64,000 nucleotides of DNA. Origin: Limnothrix sp. FACHB-406. GTDB lineage: Bacteria; Cyanobacteriota; Cyanobacteriia; CACIAM-69d. A program made the translations under genes and the position numbers. Numbering within the stretch: the stretch's first letter is position 1; each line of letters begins with the position of its first letter. This document shows positions 1 through 12,444 of this stretch, in pieces. The stretch spans positions 62,001 through 126,000 of the forward strand of contig NZ_JACJSP010000011.1 in assembly GCF_014698235.1 (NCBI RefSeq), given 5' to 3'. Under the pieces are notes generated by a model. The model saw nothing but the letters and a program-made list of their open reading frames with translations, searched no databases and was not told where the DNA came from.

Positions 1-1
1 G

Positions 2-1132
<1,131 letters not shown>

Positions 1133-1383
1133 CCCTAAGAACCAGTGGCCACAATCATCCCCATCAGGGTTAGTCGCAATCCGTTAACCCTGGGGGGCAT
1201 CTGGCTACGGGCCCTTGCCTGAAAATGCCCTGATTGTTCAGGCTCCCTTTCAACGGCTCAAGCCTGGGGAATGGGGTTGAATTTCTGTTAATATTCTTTG
1301 GCTTTCTACGCCGACGATAGCTCGATCGCCCGCCGATTCTTGCTTGACTAAGTGCGATCGATCCCACAATAGGAGAACCATCC

Positions 1384-1683
1384 ATGAGCCTTACTTTTGA
1401 AGCCCAAGTCCGTCCCGAAGGCAGCAAGCCCGGTGCTCTGCGTCGCGAAGGCTTGATTCCGGCGAACCTCTACGGTCACGACGGCGCAAACTCGGTGTTG
1501 CTGACGATCAACGCCCGGGATTTGGGTTATATGCTGCGATCGGTTAAGGTGGGCGAAACTCCGGTTGAACTCACGATCGCTGATTTGAACTGGAAGGGTT
1601 CCGTGGTGCTGCAAGAAGTGCAAAAGCACCCCTGGAAGTCAACCATGGTCTATCATGTCAGCTTCCTGGCCGCGAAGGGCTAA
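1384..1683 (+). CDS. rplY: 50S ribosomal protein L25 (short form)
   Basis: Binds 5S rRNA in the large ribosomal subunit. The 99-residue product matches the single-domain L25 type and lacks the C-terminal CTC extension. Typical features are the N-terminal RPEGSKPGALRREGLIPANLYG stretch (positions 10-31, given here only as the family hallmark G-L-R-R-x-G-x-I-P-A) and the central VELTI strand. The ATG at 1384 follows AGGAGA at 1371-1376 with a 7-base spacer, which fixes the start. The gene stands alone between purA and a strong terminator. Confidence 0.93.
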   Translation: MSLTFEAQVRPEGSKPGALRREGLIPANLYGHDGANSVLLTINARDLGYMLRSVKVGETPVELTIADLNWKGSVVLQEVQKHPWKSTMVYHVSFLAAKG

Positions 1684-1721
1684 ATCGCCTAGCAATCTAA
1701 CTGGATGCTTGATGAAGCGAG

Positions 1722-1760
1722 AGTAGGGCAATTGAGTTTCGATTGCCCTACTTTGTGTTT
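1722..1760 (+). terminator. Intrinsic terminator after rplY
   Basis: A perfect 11-bp stem, AGTAGGGCAAT (1722-1732) with ATTGCCCTACT (1742-1752), has a 9-base loop and is followed by a T-rich tract. It lies 38 bases past the rplY stop. Confidence 0.85.
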
Positions 1761-1768
1761 TGAACATA

Positions 1769-1823
1769 TTTGGAGTGCATTTGGAACGTATCTGGAACGT
1801 ATTTGGAACCCATCTTGAATTGG
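1769..1823. repeat. 11-bp tandem repeat, five units
   Basis: Five consecutive 11-base units, consensus TTTGGAACGTA, with units 2 and 3 nearly identical and 1, 4 and 5 diverged. They sit in the 300-base gap between rplY and the next gene. The rest of this gap (1684-1983) holds only the rplY terminator and the ribosome-binding site of the following gene. Confidence 0.8.
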
Positions 1824-1983
1824 GAGTCCTGGGCGTTCAATTTGGCTGATTGAGGATTTGTTGAAAGCTTGTTAAGAGCTTGTTGAGCGCTTGTATTGAA
1901 AATTTGTTGCATTGCATTCGCTGCACTGAACCTGTTGAATGCAAGCAGCGAGATTGAGCCAGTCCCCCTCAGGAGTTTTGTGC

Positions 1984-3528
1984 ATGGATTCGACGCTGCC
2001 GCCCTTGGTGCAACAGATGCTTCAGCCGGAGTTCTATCCCCATCCGGTGCAGGAGCCGATCGCCCTGATCCAAACCCACGTTTCCTTTGTGTTTATTACG
2101 GGAGACTGGGTTTATAAACTCAAAAAGCCGGTGAACTTTGGCTTTTTGGACTATTCCACCCTGGAGCGGCGTAAGGAGTTTTGCGCTCAAGAAATTGCGC
2201 TCAACCAACGTAGTGCAGCGGAACTCTATGTGGGCGTAGTTCCCATTATTCAAACGGGCGATCGCTACCAATTGGCGGAAGTGGGCGAAGCTGAAGCCAG
2301 CAATGGGGCGGTGGAATATGCCGTCAAAATGCATCAATTTCCTCAGGAAAATTTGATGAGCGCTCGGTTCGATCGCGGCGAAATCACCGAAGCGGACATC
2401 ATTGAGTTGGCCCGGGTGGTGGCGGAATTTCACCGCACCGCTCCCACCAGCGATTACATCAATACCTTTGGGGAAATCCCGCAAATTAAAGTTTCCTTTG
2501 ATGAGAACTTTCAACAAACCACGGGTTACATTGGCGGGCCCCAAACCCAAGCACAATTTGACCTGACCCAAAGTTGGACGGAAGCTTTTTTTGCGGAAAA
2601 TGGGGAGCTATTCCAAAGTCGTGTGACCGGCGGGTTCATTCGCAATGGCCATGGCGATTTGCACTTGGGCAATATCTGTTGGCTGAACGATCGCCCGCTG
2701 TTGTTCGACTGCATTGAGTTCAACGAACCTTTCCGGTTTGTGGACACAATTTACGACGTGGCTTTTTTGGCCATGGACTTGGAAGCTCGGGGCCGCATTG
2801 ATTTAGCCAATGCCTTTGTCAATGAATATGCGGAGCGATCGGGCGATTGGGCTGGTTTGGCCCTGCTGCCGCTGTATCTGAGCCGCCAATCCTACGTGCG
2901 GGCCAAGGTCACCTCCTTTTTGCTGAATGACCCGGCGATTCCGGAGGCCGATCGAGCCGCCGCCCACGATCGAGCTACCGCCTACTATCGCCAAGCGGCC
3001 AGCTATGCCCAACCCCGATCGGGTCAGGTAATTTTGATGTGTGGCCTGTCGGGATCGGGCAAATCAACCGTGGCTCGGCAATTGGCTCGCCAAACCAACG
3101 GGATTCAGATTCGATCGGATGCGGTGCGCAAACACTTGGGCGCTGTGCCCCTCGACCAAAAGGGGCCGCAATCCCTTTACAGTGCCGAAATGACCGCCAA
3201 AACCTACGATCACCTGCTGCAATTGGGGCTGGATCTGGCCAGTCGGGGCGAAACGGTGATTCTCGATGCCAAATACGATCGCCGAGCCTTGCGCCAAACG
3301 GTGATTGCCGCCACCCAAGAACGGGAATTGGATTTGGAAATTGTCCATTGCCAAGCCCCGATCGAGGTGCTGCGCGATCGACTCAATCAGCGAACCGGTG
3401 ACATTGCCGATGCCACGGCTGATCTGTTGGCGGCTCAAGTGGCGGCCTTCGAGGCCTTCAGCAATGAGGAACGCCTTTGGGTGCGCGAGGTAGACACAGC
3501 CCGGGGGGGCGATTTAAAGTTGCAGTAG
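1984..3528 (+). CDS. Aminoglycoside-phosphotransferase-like / P-loop kinase fusion protein
   Basis: A two-domain protein of 514 residues. Residues about 10-330 form an APH-like kinase fold with the catalytic loop H223-G-D225-L-H-L-G-N230 and a following LLFDCIEF metal-binding strand. Residues about 345-514 form a P-loop kinase domain with Walker A G354-LSGSG-K360-S361, resembling gluconate kinase/zeta-toxin-type ATPases. This fusion is widespread in bacteria as an uncharacterised 'bifunctional aminoglycoside phosphotransferase/ATP-binding protein'; the substrate is unknown. The ATG at 1984 has AGGAG at 1971-1975; an upstream in-frame ATG at 1939 has no such site. It appears monocistronic. It is probably not a drug-resistance gene. 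Confidence 0.85.
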   Translation: MDSTLPPLVQQMLQPEFYPHPVQEPIALIQTHVSFVFITGDWVYKLKKPVNFGFLDYSTLERRKEFCAQEIALNQRSAAELYVGVVPIIQTGDRYQLAEVGEAEASNGAVEYAVKMHQFPQENLMSARFDRGEITEADIIELARVVAEFHRTAPTSDYINTFGEIPQIKVSFDENFQQTTGYIGGPQTQAQFDLTQSWTEAFFAENGELFQSRVTGGFIRNGHGDLHLGNICWLNDRPLLFDCIEFNEPFRFVDTIYDVAFLAMDLEARGRIDLANAFVNEYAERSGDWAGLALLPLYLSRQSYVRAKVTSFLLNDPAIPEADRAAAHDRATAYYRQAASYAQPRSGQVILMCGLSGSGKSTVARQLARQTNGIQIRSDAVRKHLGAVPLDQKGPQSLYSAEMTAKTYDHLLQLGLDLASRGETVILDAKYDRRALRQTVIAATQERELDLEIVHCQAPIEVLRDRLNQRTGDIADATADLLAAQVAAFEAFSNEERLWVREVDTARGGDLKLQ

Positions 3529-3579
3529 CTGATTTTCCCGGTGGCGGCTGTTGGCCCTGCGCAAGTTGCCTGCGGTTAT

Positions 3580-3627
3580 TGGTGCTGAGTAATTTGGCGC
3601 TGAGTAATCTGGCGCTGAGTAATCTGG
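3580..3627. repeat. 15-bp tandem repeat, three units
   Basis: Three 15-base units, TGGCGCTGAGTAATC with one or two changes in the first, at 3580-3594, 3595-3609 and 3610-3624, plus a partial fourth. It lies between two plus-strand genes. Confidence 0.85.
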
Positions 3628-3706
3628 TTCCCAATTCGCACTCAGTGCTTGGCAAACTTGGCAAATTTGGGCAACGGCCGCCCCGATCGCGACAATCCCC
3701 AGACCC

Positions 3707-4015
3707 GTGAGCTATCTGTATCAAGGCTTAGTTTGGTTCTTGCTGTTTTGGCTTGCCCTGGTGGGGGTGGGCTACAGCACACTGTCAGCTTTGGTGCTGG
3801 CGATTTTTGGTGGCGCTGCTGGATCAATTATTTCCGTGTGGTGGCAGCAGCCGGCCGCCGATCCGGTGGTGACGCGGCGAACGTTCGATCGGGTGGAGCG
3901 TGCGCCGCGTCCCTATCCTTACGAAACCCTGGAATCTTCGCGCCTCAAGCGCCAGGGCCGTCGCCGTCGCCAAATTGGCTGGCTAGATCAGTGGTTGCGG
4001 GTGCGGCCTCGCTAG
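3707..4015 (+). CDS. Small conserved membrane protein of unknown function
   Basis: A 102-residue protein with a GTG start. Residues about 7-25 and 27-46 are two hydrophobic helices (FLLFWLALVGVGY and LSALVLAIFGGAAGSI), followed by a basic, Arg-rich cytoplasmic tail with a PYPYETLESSRLKRQGRR segment. The pattern resembles short cyanobacterial hypothetical membrane proteins. No catalytic motif is visible. No good Shine-Dalgarno site precedes the GTG, so the start is uncertain. Confidence 0.6.
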   Translation: MSYLYQGLVWFLLFWLALVGVGYSTLSALVLAIFGGAAGSIISVWWQQPAADPVVTRRTFDRVERAPRPYPYETLESSRLKRQGRRRRQIGWLDQWLRVRPR

Positions 4016-4060
4016 GGTCGAATCACGGCTGATCGGTATTACCCTAGCGGCAGGAAATTT

Positions 4061-4100
4061 TTTTCAGGGTAAGTGCCTTGTTTTCAGGGTAAGTGCATTG
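4061..4100. repeat. 20-bp direct repeat, two tandem copies
   Basis: Two adjacent 20-base copies of TTTTCAGGGTAAGTGCCTTG differ at one position (4061-4080 and 4081-4100). A weaker third copy follows. They lie about 90-125 bases upstream of the diguanylate cyclase start, so they could be a regulatory site or a slippage product. Confidence 0.8.
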
Positions 4101-4186
4101 TCTTAACCCAAGTGCTCTGACTGAGAGCTGACCGTTGTTACGGAGTTCAACAGTCGGCAGCACCCACCGAAGAGGAAACAAGCACC

Positions 4187-6406
4187 GTGTGGCAATGGGG
4201 TCAATGGCGCGATCAACGCCTGCCCTGGCAAACGCGCCAGGTCGCTGATGTTTTGTTGGTGGCGGCGGTGGCCGGTGGCTTGCTGTTGGCTCGCTCTTGG
4301 GGCTGGCTCCAGCAGGCGGAATTGGTGGCCTATGACTGGCTGATTCGGGCCCGATCGACCCCGCCCCTGCGCGATCGGGTGGTGATTGTGGGGGTGGATG
4401 AACCGGATATTCAATTTTTGAAGGTTTGGCCCGCCCGCGATCGAGACTTGGCCAAACTGTTGGAAACACTCGTGGCGGCTCGTCCCGTGGCGATCGGGCT
4501 GGATATTTACCGAGATTTGCCCCTACCCCCTGGTCAGGAACGCCTAGAGGAAATTTTTCAGAACAGTCCTGTCCCGATCGTCGGTATTCGGCTGATGCCC
4601 GACTCGGAAAAAAAAGGAATCCTGCCCGCAGCGTCCCTGGCTCGCTATCAGCAAATTGGGTTTAACAACATCATCATCGATCCCGATCGGCTGGTGCGCC
4701 GCCACATCCTCTATTGGTGGCATACGGATCCAAAAACGCGCCAACGCCAAATGCATCAGAGCTTTGCCTTTGTGTTGGCCCAACTGTATTTGCAACAGCG
4801 CCAAGTGACCCTGACCAAAACCGAAGATCCCAAACAACTGCAACTGGGGCGGCTGCGGTTGTCCCCGATCGACCCCAACAGTGGCGGCTACCAGGGCATT
4901 GATGCCGGTGGTTACCAAATCCTGGCCGATTGGCGGGGCCCCTCCAGAACCGTGCCGGTGGTTTGGTGGCGGGACGTGGTGCAGGGGAAGGTGTCGCCCG
5001 CGCAACTCAGTGGGCGAATTGTGGTCATTGGGGCCATGACCGAAAGCCTGAAGGACTATGCCTACACGCCCTACAGCAACCAAGGACGGGATTCGGCCCA
5101 ACCCATCTTTGGGGTGGAATTGCAGGCCCAGGCGATCGAGCAACTGTTGGAATCCGCGATCGAGGGGCGGCCGCCCATTCGCACTTGGCCCGACTGGGTG
5201 GAACAGGTTTGGATTTTGCTGTGGACCGCGGCCGGGGCGATCGCCGTGAAGCGATCTCGCTCCATGGGCCAGGCGGCTTTTCACCTGGCCTTGGCCCTGT
5301 TGGGCATTGGCAGTTTCACCAGCCTGAGCCTGGGGTGGGGGTGGTGGATTCCAATCGTGCCGGTGGCCATGGGCACGCTGGCCAGCGCCGGGGGGCTGTG
5401 GCTGCTGGCCTTTCAGCGGCAACAGGAACAGACCCGATCGACCCTCTTTTTTCAGCAAGTTTTGGCCGCCATTCCCGAGCCACTGTTTGTGAAAGACCAA
5501 AATCGGCGCTGGATTGCCGTGAATCCTGCCTTTTGCAACTTCACGGGGCTAACCACCACCGATCTGTTGGGTAAAAGAGCAGAGGATGTGTTTTCTGCTG
5601 AGTTGGCCGCTGCCCTCACGGCGGAAGATCAACGGGCGATCGACCAGTTGGGGCCCGCCGAAACCCAATTTGCCTGGCCCGATCCCTTTGGTCGAGAACG
5701 AATGGTGAGCACCAAGCGCACCCTCCACCGCGATCGAGCCGGGAATCAATTCCTGGTGGGGGTGATGCGCGATATTACCGAGCAGTGCCGAGCCGAAGCG
5801 GAATTACGCCGCACCGCCGCCGAACTGCGGGACTATACCCAGCAACTGGAGCTAGCCCACGATGTGTTGCAATACCAAGCTCGCCACGATGGCCTCACGG
5901 GATTGGTGAACCGTAAATATTTCTATGAGCGCTTGGATGTGGCGCTGCAACAAGCCCGCCAGGATCGGTTCATGAGCGCGGTTTTATATCTGGACTTAGA
6001 TGGGTTTAAGGCCGTGAACGATACCTTGGGCCATCGGGCCGGCGATCTGTTGTTGATTGAATGTGCCCAACGCCTGACCCAAAACCTGCGAGGCAGCGAC
6101 ACGATCGCCCGATTTGGCGGTGATGAATTTGTGGCGTTGTTGCCGGCCATTCCTCAAGGGGACGTGGCGGCCAGGGTGGCCGAAAAACTCCTGGCCGCCG
6201 TCAGCAAGCCCTATCGCGTTGAGGGCTGTGATTGCCAAATTACGGTCAGCATTGGTGTGGCCCTGTTTCCCGATGATGCGGAAACGGCCGATCAACTCAT
6301 TGAATATGCCGATTCCGCCATGTTTGCGGCCAAGGGGATGGGAAAAAATGCGTTTTGTCTCTATGGCGAGCTGCCAGCCGAGCCTGATCGGGTTTTGAGA
6401 GGGTAG
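4187..6406 (+). CDS. CHASE2-PAS-GGDEF diguanylate cyclase
   Basis: Predicted to make cyclic di-GMP from two GTP in response to an extracytoplasmic signal. The order is: an N-terminal membrane anchor; a CHASE2 sensor (about residues 40-320) with VVIVGVDEPDIQF near its start; three hydrophobic helices (about 340-415); a PAS domain (about 425-550, beginning VLAAIPEPLFVKDQNRRWI); a short helical linker; and a GGDEF domain (about 570-735). The active-site GGDEF is at 644-648, and an RGSD inhibitory I-site lies five residues upstream, so product feedback is expected. There is no EAL domain. The GTG start is preceded by GAAGAGGA. It is one of three second-messenger synthases in the left third of the window. 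Confidence 0.92.
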   Translation: MWQWGQWRDQRLPWQTRQVADVLLVAAVAGGLLLARSWGWLQQAELVAYDWLIRARSTPPLRDRVVIVGVDEPDIQFLKVWPARDRDLAKLLETLVAARPVAIGLDIYRDLPLPPGQERLEEIFQNSPVPIVGIRLMPDSEKKGILPAASLARYQQIGFNNIIIDPDRLVRRHILYWWHTDPKTRQRQMHQSFAFVLAQLYLQQRQVTLTKTEDPKQLQLGRLRLSPIDPNSGGYQGIDAGGYQILADWRGPSRTVPVVWWRDVVQGKVSPAQLSGRIVVIGAMTESLKDYAYTPYSNQGRDSAQPIFGVELQAQAIEQLLESAIEGRPPIRTWPDWVEQVWILLWTAAGAIAVKRSRSMGQAAFHLALALLGIGSFTSLSLGWGWWIPIVPVAMGTLASAGGLWLLAFQRQQEQTRSTLFFQQVLAAIPEPLFVKDQNRRWIAVNPAFCNFTGLTTTDLLGKRAEDVFSAELAAALTAEDQRAIDQLGPAETQFAWPDPFGRERMVSTKRTLHRDRAGNQFLVGVMRDITEQCRAEAELRRTAAELRDYTQQLELAHDVLQYQARHDGLTGLVNRKYFYERLDVALQQARQDRFMSAVLYLDLDGFKAVNDTLGHRAGDLLLIECAQRLTQNLRGSDTIARFGGDEFVALLPAIPQGDVAARVAEKLLAAVSKPYRVEGCDCQITVSIGVALFPDDAETADQLIEYADSAMFAAKGMGKNAFCLYGELPAEPDRVLRG

Positions 6407-6459
6407 TAGCGCGACATCCTTAAAATATTGGGTCAAAGTTGCGGAGCCAGTCGTGGTAA

Positions 6460-6479
6460 CAAGGGGCTTAAGCCCCTTG
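6460..6479. terminator. Palindromic hairpin CAAGGGGCTTAAGCCCCTTG
   Basis: A perfect 20-base palindrome between the convergent diguanylate cyclase and eno genes, able to fold in transcripts of either strand. Further copies occur at 19947-19966 (one base pair changed), 54896-54915 (identical) and 42455-42474 (degenerate). A second, weaker hairpin (CAGCCTG/CAGGCTG, 6554-6578) lies closer to the eno stop. Confidence 0.6.
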
Positions 6480-6598
6480 CTGCTTAACGATCAAGTGACG
6501 GTAACAGCCATGTCATTTAACCCAGTGAATTAAGGCAGCCATGCTAGTAGGCACAGCCTGAACCGATCGGCCAGGCTGCACCAGCTTTCAGGAGAGGC

Positions 6599-8603
<2,005 letters not shown>

Positions 8604-10319
8604 ATGCTGGTTAAAGCCAAGCCCCAGCCCCTAGCCCCCCGTTGGCAAAAACCCCGATATTCCAGTTGGGAACGGCAGAAGGACGTGACGATCGCAATCG
8701 GGCGATTTGTCTCGGCCCTGTGGTGGGATCGTGTTCGCAAACAAAACAGCAGTGAGCAACGCAGTCGCCGGGCCCAGTGGCTAGCCCAAACCCTGGTGAA
8801 CTTGGGACCCGCGTTTATCAAAGTGGGACAGGCCCTGTCCACTCGCCCCGATCTGTTGCCGGGGGAATATATCACCGCCCTCAGCCGATTGCAGGATGCC
8901 GTGCCGCCCTTCAGCACGGATCTGGCGATCGCCACGATCGAAGCGGAGCTGGGCCAATCTGTTCAAGAACTCTTTCTGGAATTTGAACCGGAGCCGATCG
9001 CGGCGGCCAGTTTGGGGCAAGTTCACCGGGCCGTGCTGCCTGGGGGCGATCGGGTCGTGGTCAAAGTTCAGCGCCCGGGTCTAGAGCCGCTGTTTGATCT
9101 GGATTTCAAAGTTCTACGGCGTTTAATTCACTGGAGCGAGCTGCTCTTTCCCTGGACTCAGCAATACGATTTGGAGTCCATTTATCAAGAATTTTTTCGG
9201 ATTCTTTATCAAGAAATTGACTACGTTCACGAGGCCCACAACGCCGATCACTTTCGCCAAAACTTTCAGGAATTTCAAAACGTCCGAGTTCCCAAAATCC
9301 ATTGGCCCTACACCACTTCCCGTGTGTTGGTGATGGAATATCTGCCGGGAATTAAGGTGGATGACTGCGAGGCGCTGGTGTCCTGTGGCATTGACACCAA
9401 AAAGCTGAATCAGTTGGGCGTTTGTTGCTACTTAAAACAGCTTTTGCAAGATGGTTTCTTTCAGGCAGATCCTCACCCGGGAAACCTGGCAGTGACCCAA
9501 GATGGATCGCTGATTTTCTATGACTTTGGCATGTTTGTGGAAGTGAAATCCCTGGCCAAAGAACAGATGCTGCAAACCCTGTTTGCGGTTCTGAAAAAAG
9601 ATAGTGAATCAGTGTTGGAATCCCTAATTTCCATGGGATTAATTGAGCCGGTTTCGGATATGCGACCGGTGCGGAAACTGCTGCAATTTACCCTGGAACG
9701 GTTTGCGGAGCGGCCGGTGGATGTGAATGCATTCACGGAAATGCGCCGGGAAATTGCCACTTTGTTTGAGCAGCAACCGTTCCGACTGCCGGCCCAAATG
9801 ACTTACATTTTGAAGTCGATTACAACGCTGGATGGCATTGCGCGGCGACTGGATCCGGAATATAACCTGATTGCGCTGGCCAAACCCTTTGTGAAGCAGT
9901 TTGCGGGCATTGATCCCAATCGATCGCTCGCGGAAGGGCCAGGAGCCAACAAAACCCAAAAATGGCTGGGCTTGGCTAAGTTGGCTCTGGATACGGTGCA
10001 AGCGCAACTGAGCAAGCCGAATCCAACGGTGCTGGCAATTCAGCGGCTGGAGCAACGAATTGAACGGGGTGAGCTGGAGCTGCGGGTGCGATCGACGGAA
10101 ACCGATCGGGCCCTGAAACGCCTGAACCTGTCGATCGAATGTTTGATGTACACCTGCTTGGCGGGCTGTTTGTTAATTAGCGGGGCGGTTTTGGTGACGG
10201 GGCCCTTGGCCCACTGGGCGGCCTTTGTGTTTGCGGGGTCGGGAGTGGCGGTGGTGTTGCTGGTGCGGGCGTTGGTGCGGCTGTCGGTGCGCAAGCGGCT
10301 CGATCGATTCATGGAGTAG
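8604..10319 (+). CDS. AarF/ABC1/UbiB family atypical kinase
   Basis: A 571-residue member of the UbiB (ABC1K) family, which in cyanobacteria and plastids supports prenylquinone metabolism and membrane homeostasis. Hallmarks are the KxGQ motif (K73-V-G-Q76 in [16 protein letters not shown]), the alanine-rich loop replacing the normal Gly-rich loop ([11 protein letters not shown]), the VVKVQRPG lysine strand, the QADPHPGN catalytic loop and IFYDFGM as the DFG equivalent. Two C-terminal transmembrane helices anchor it. The frame extends upstream to a TTG at 8526, but the ATG at 8604 gives the family-like N-terminus. ruvC starts two bases after its stop, so the two are probably co-transcribed. 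Confidence 0.9.
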   Translation: MLVKAKPQPLAPRWQKPRYSSWERQKDVTIAIGRFVSALWWDRVRKQNSSEQRSRRAQWLAQTLVNLGPAFIKVGQALSTRPDLLPGEYITALSRLQDAVPPFSTDLAIATIEAELGQSVQELFLEFEPEPIAAASLGQVHRAVLPGGDRVVVKVQRPGLEPLFDLDFKVLRRLIHWSELLFPWTQQYDLESIYQEFFRILYQEIDYVHEAHNADHFRQNFQEFQNVRVPKIHWPYTTSRVLVMEYLPGIKVDDCEALVSCGIDTKKLNQLGVCCYLKQLLQDGFFQADPHPGNLAVTQDGSLIFYDFGMFVEVKSLAKEQMLQTLFAVLKKDSESVLESLISMGLIEPVSDMRPVRKLLQFTLERFAERPVDVNAFTEMRREIATLFEQQPFRLPAQMTYILKSITTLDGIARRLDPEYNLIALAKPFVKQFAGIDPNRSLAEGPGANKTQKWLGLAKLALDTVQAQLSKPNPTVLAIQRLEQRIERGELELRVRSTETDRALKRLNLSIECLMYTCLAGCLLISGAVLVTGPLAHWAAFVFAGSGVAVVLLVRALVRLSVRKRLDRFME

Positions 10320-10321
10320 CT

Positions 10322-10885
10322 ATGGCCGATCGGGAACGGATTCTGGGCCTTGATCCGGGGCTAGCCATTTTAGGATTTGGGGCAATTAGTGTTCCCGCCG
10401 TTGGGGATCCGGTTTTTGGGAGTGATGGTTCGTTGGGTTGGCGATCGAGCGACCCGGTGGCGATCGACCCGGTGGCGATCGAATTGATCGACTTTGGCAT
10501 CATTGCCACCCCTGCCGGCCAGCCCATTGGCGATCGGTTGGTGACCCTTCACGACGATTTGCACGCGGTCATTGACCAAATTGAGCCGGATCGGGTGGCG
10601 ATCGAAAAACTCTTTTTTTATCGGATGGGCAACACGATCGCCGTAGCCCAAGCCCGTGGGGTGGTGTTGCTGGTTTTGGCTCAACGGCAACTTCCTTGGG
10701 TAGAATTCACACCGGCTCAAATTAAGCAAGCCCTCACCGGCTACGGCAACGCCAAGAAGCCCGAAGTGCAAGCCGCCGTGGCCCGGGAACTGAATTTGAC
10801 CACCTTGCCCAAGCCGGACGATGCGGCCGATGCGTTGGCCGTGGCGATCGCCGCTTGGGGGGCGGAGGCTGCCAATCGCGGCTAG
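10322..10885 (+). CDS. ruvC: Holliday junction endonuclease RuvC with an internal insertion
   Basis: Resolves Holliday junctions together with RuvAB. The acidic catalytic residues are visible: D11 in ILGLDPG, E95 in RVAIEKLFF and the D166-D-A-A-D170 cluster near the C-terminus. Compared with the usual family pattern, where the first strand is quickly followed by VIDFGVIETPAG, there are about 25-30 extra residues at roughly 24-52. Part of this is encoded by a perfect 15-bp tandem duplication (10451-10480) giving DPVAI twice. The insertion lies in a loop between the first two strands, so activity is likely preserved. The start lies two bases after the AarF-like stop. Confidence 0.93.
   Translation: MADRERILGLDPGLAILGFGAISVPAVGDPVFGSDGSLGWRSSDPVAIDPVAIELIDFGIIATPAGQPIGDRLVTLHDDLHAVIDQIEPDRVAIEKLFFYRMGNTIAVAQARGVVLLVLAQRQLPWVEFTPAQIKQALTGYGNAKKPEVQAAVARELNLTTLPKPDDAADALAVAIAAWGAEAANRG
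10451..10480. repeat. 15-bp tandem duplication inside ruvC
   Basis: GACCCGGTGGCGATC occurs twice in a row (10451-10465 and 10466-10480), in frame, duplicating five residues in the extra loop of RuvC. It includes a GCGATC half HIP1 site. Confidence 0.9.
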
Positions 10886-10972
10886 GGGCCAAGCGGCTCA
10901 CAGGTAGCGTTAATTGGCTAGAAACCAGTTGGTAGCAGGTTGTTGGAGTTGCAAAGTTGCGGGGCGAGAGCG

Positions 10973-11563
10973 ATGTTGCGAATCAGTCAGGAGCTGGAAA
11001 CACCACAACTGATCACCTCGGGAAACGCTGCTCGCAAAAGCTGCCACATCGATCGCACGCTCCTGGAGCCGGAACACCCCCAACATCAACATTGGATGGG
11101 TCACGCCTTGCAATTGGCCGCCGCCGCCGGGGCCGCCGGGGATGTGCCCGTGGGGGCGATCGTGGTGGATGGACAAGGCCAGGCGATCGCGCAGGCGGAA
11201 AACCGCAAGCAACGGGATGGCGATCCCACGGGGCATGCGGAAATTTTGGCGCTCCAACGGGCCGGGCGATCGCGCCAAAATTGGCATCTAAACGATTGCG
11301 TTCTTTACGTCACCCTGGAGCCTTGCCCCATGTGTGCGGGGGCAATTATTAACGCTAGACTTGGGTTGCTTGTTTTTGGGGCGATCGATCCCAAAGCGGG
11401 AGCCATTTGTTCTGTGCTTAATTTGCCCACCAGTGCCGCTTCCAATCACCGATTGCCGGTTATTGGCGGTGTCTTGGGCCAAGACTGTCAGCAACAATTA
11501 CAAGCCTGGTTTCAACAGAAGCGTCCTGATCGATTCTGTACCCAGCCTTCGGAAAGCACCTGA
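10973..11563 (+). CDS. tadA: tRNA(adenine-34) deaminase TadA
   Basis: Zinc-dependent deaminase that converts A34 to inosine in tRNA-Arg(ACG); such a tRNA is encoded at 32146. With the ATG at 10973 the product has 196 residues; zinc ligands are H88 in the HAE motif (catalytic E90) and C118/C121 in PCPMC. The family core begins near residue 41 (WMGHALQLA), so the first 40 residues are an extension without an evident role. Other possible starts are a TTG at 10940 and an ATG at 11096. It lies downstream of ruvC on the same strand and may belong to that transcript. Confidence 0.9.
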   Translation: MLRISQELETPQLITSGNAARKSCHIDRTLLEPEHPQHQHWMGHALQLAAAAGAAGDVPVGAIVVDGQGQAIAQAENRKQRDGDPTGHAEILALQRAGRSRQNWHLNDCVLYVTLEPCPMCAGAIINARLGLLVFGAIDPKAGAICSVLNLPTSAASNHRLPVIGGVLGQDCQQQLQAWFQQKRPDRFCTQPSEST

Positions 11564-12377
11564 ATAGTATCTTGGAGTACTTGCCAAACGCCAGTTGTTG
11601 TGAAATTAAAAACTGCAGCCTCTTATTTTTACTGCTAGATTCGTTGATTTATAAACTTTTGATATGTCAATTTTGATTTTTCAAATATTCCTATTAGCAC
11701 TATTGTCTCATTCGTTTTAAAAATCTCCAAATTCATCATTTAATGAATAATTCAATCAATTAATTATCAATTTAGTAATTAATTTCTCGGATCAATCTTG
11801 TAAATGAATGTTTAGGATTGATGTTTAAATCCAGAACTAGAAATTACATCTAAACCGATTATCGCGTTACATGGCAAATGCCATCGAGCAGTTAGTTGGT
11901 GTGCAATGATCACCCTCCTGGTTATTGGATCTGAAACTCATTCAAATCAAAATTCAAGAGATCTAATTTTCACTCATTCAGGCTATATCTTCCTTCACTA
12001 ATTAACTCTGAGAAATCTGAAGGGCTGATCGAGAACGAACAAAATTGAAAGAGATAGAAAGCTGCTCTTGGATGATCGTAACTACTTGTGAAGAGATTAA
12101 GTGCTTTTAAGAAAACCTTATTCTGAAAATAATAAAATTATTGTTCACTGCTGAAATGGCGAAAGTTTGATGATGGCTGCCGCAAATCCCCCAACCTGTG
12201 ATCAACGATGCAGAGATAATCGACGCATCGTTGATCGATCGCCAGCCATCTCCCCAACCTCTGAGGCATCGGAACTTCAACCGTTTGCAGGCCCCCACCC
12301 GATCGTCAACAGTGCCAGACAAAACCTGAGCGCCGACCCCGACAAGCCAAAAACTATAGGCTAAAAACTAAAAGATG
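11564..12377. other. AT-rich intergenic region, no gene seen
   Basis: Roughly 800 bases with far lower GC than the flanks and, between about 11570 and 12160, almost no GATCG/HIP1 sites. Long A/T runs give stop codons in all frames and I found no supported coding sequence. It may be a decayed gene or a long upstream region of the GTPase gene. No tRNA or structured RNA was recognised by eye. Confidence 0.5.
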
Positions 12378-12412
12378 CCTGGAATCCTTCCTGGAATCCT
12401 TCAAGGTATAAT
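12378..12412 (+). promoter_or_regulatory. Putative promoter of the GTPase gene with 12-bp direct repeat
   Basis: A perfect TATAAT (12407-12412) lies 32 bases before the ATG. Immediately upstream, CCTGGAATCCTT occurs twice in tandem (12378-12389 and 12390-12401), covering the place where a -35 box would be; no TTGACA-like box is present. This arrangement suggests an activator-type promoter, by inference only. Confidence 0.5.
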
Positions 12413-12444
12413 TTGACTTCGCTGAGACTTGTGTTGGGGGCAAA

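Noticed and set aside
1984-3528. Aminoglycoside resistance gene
   Set aside because: The APH-like fold is fused to a P-loop kinase in a widespread housekeeping-type architecture; there is no mobile context.
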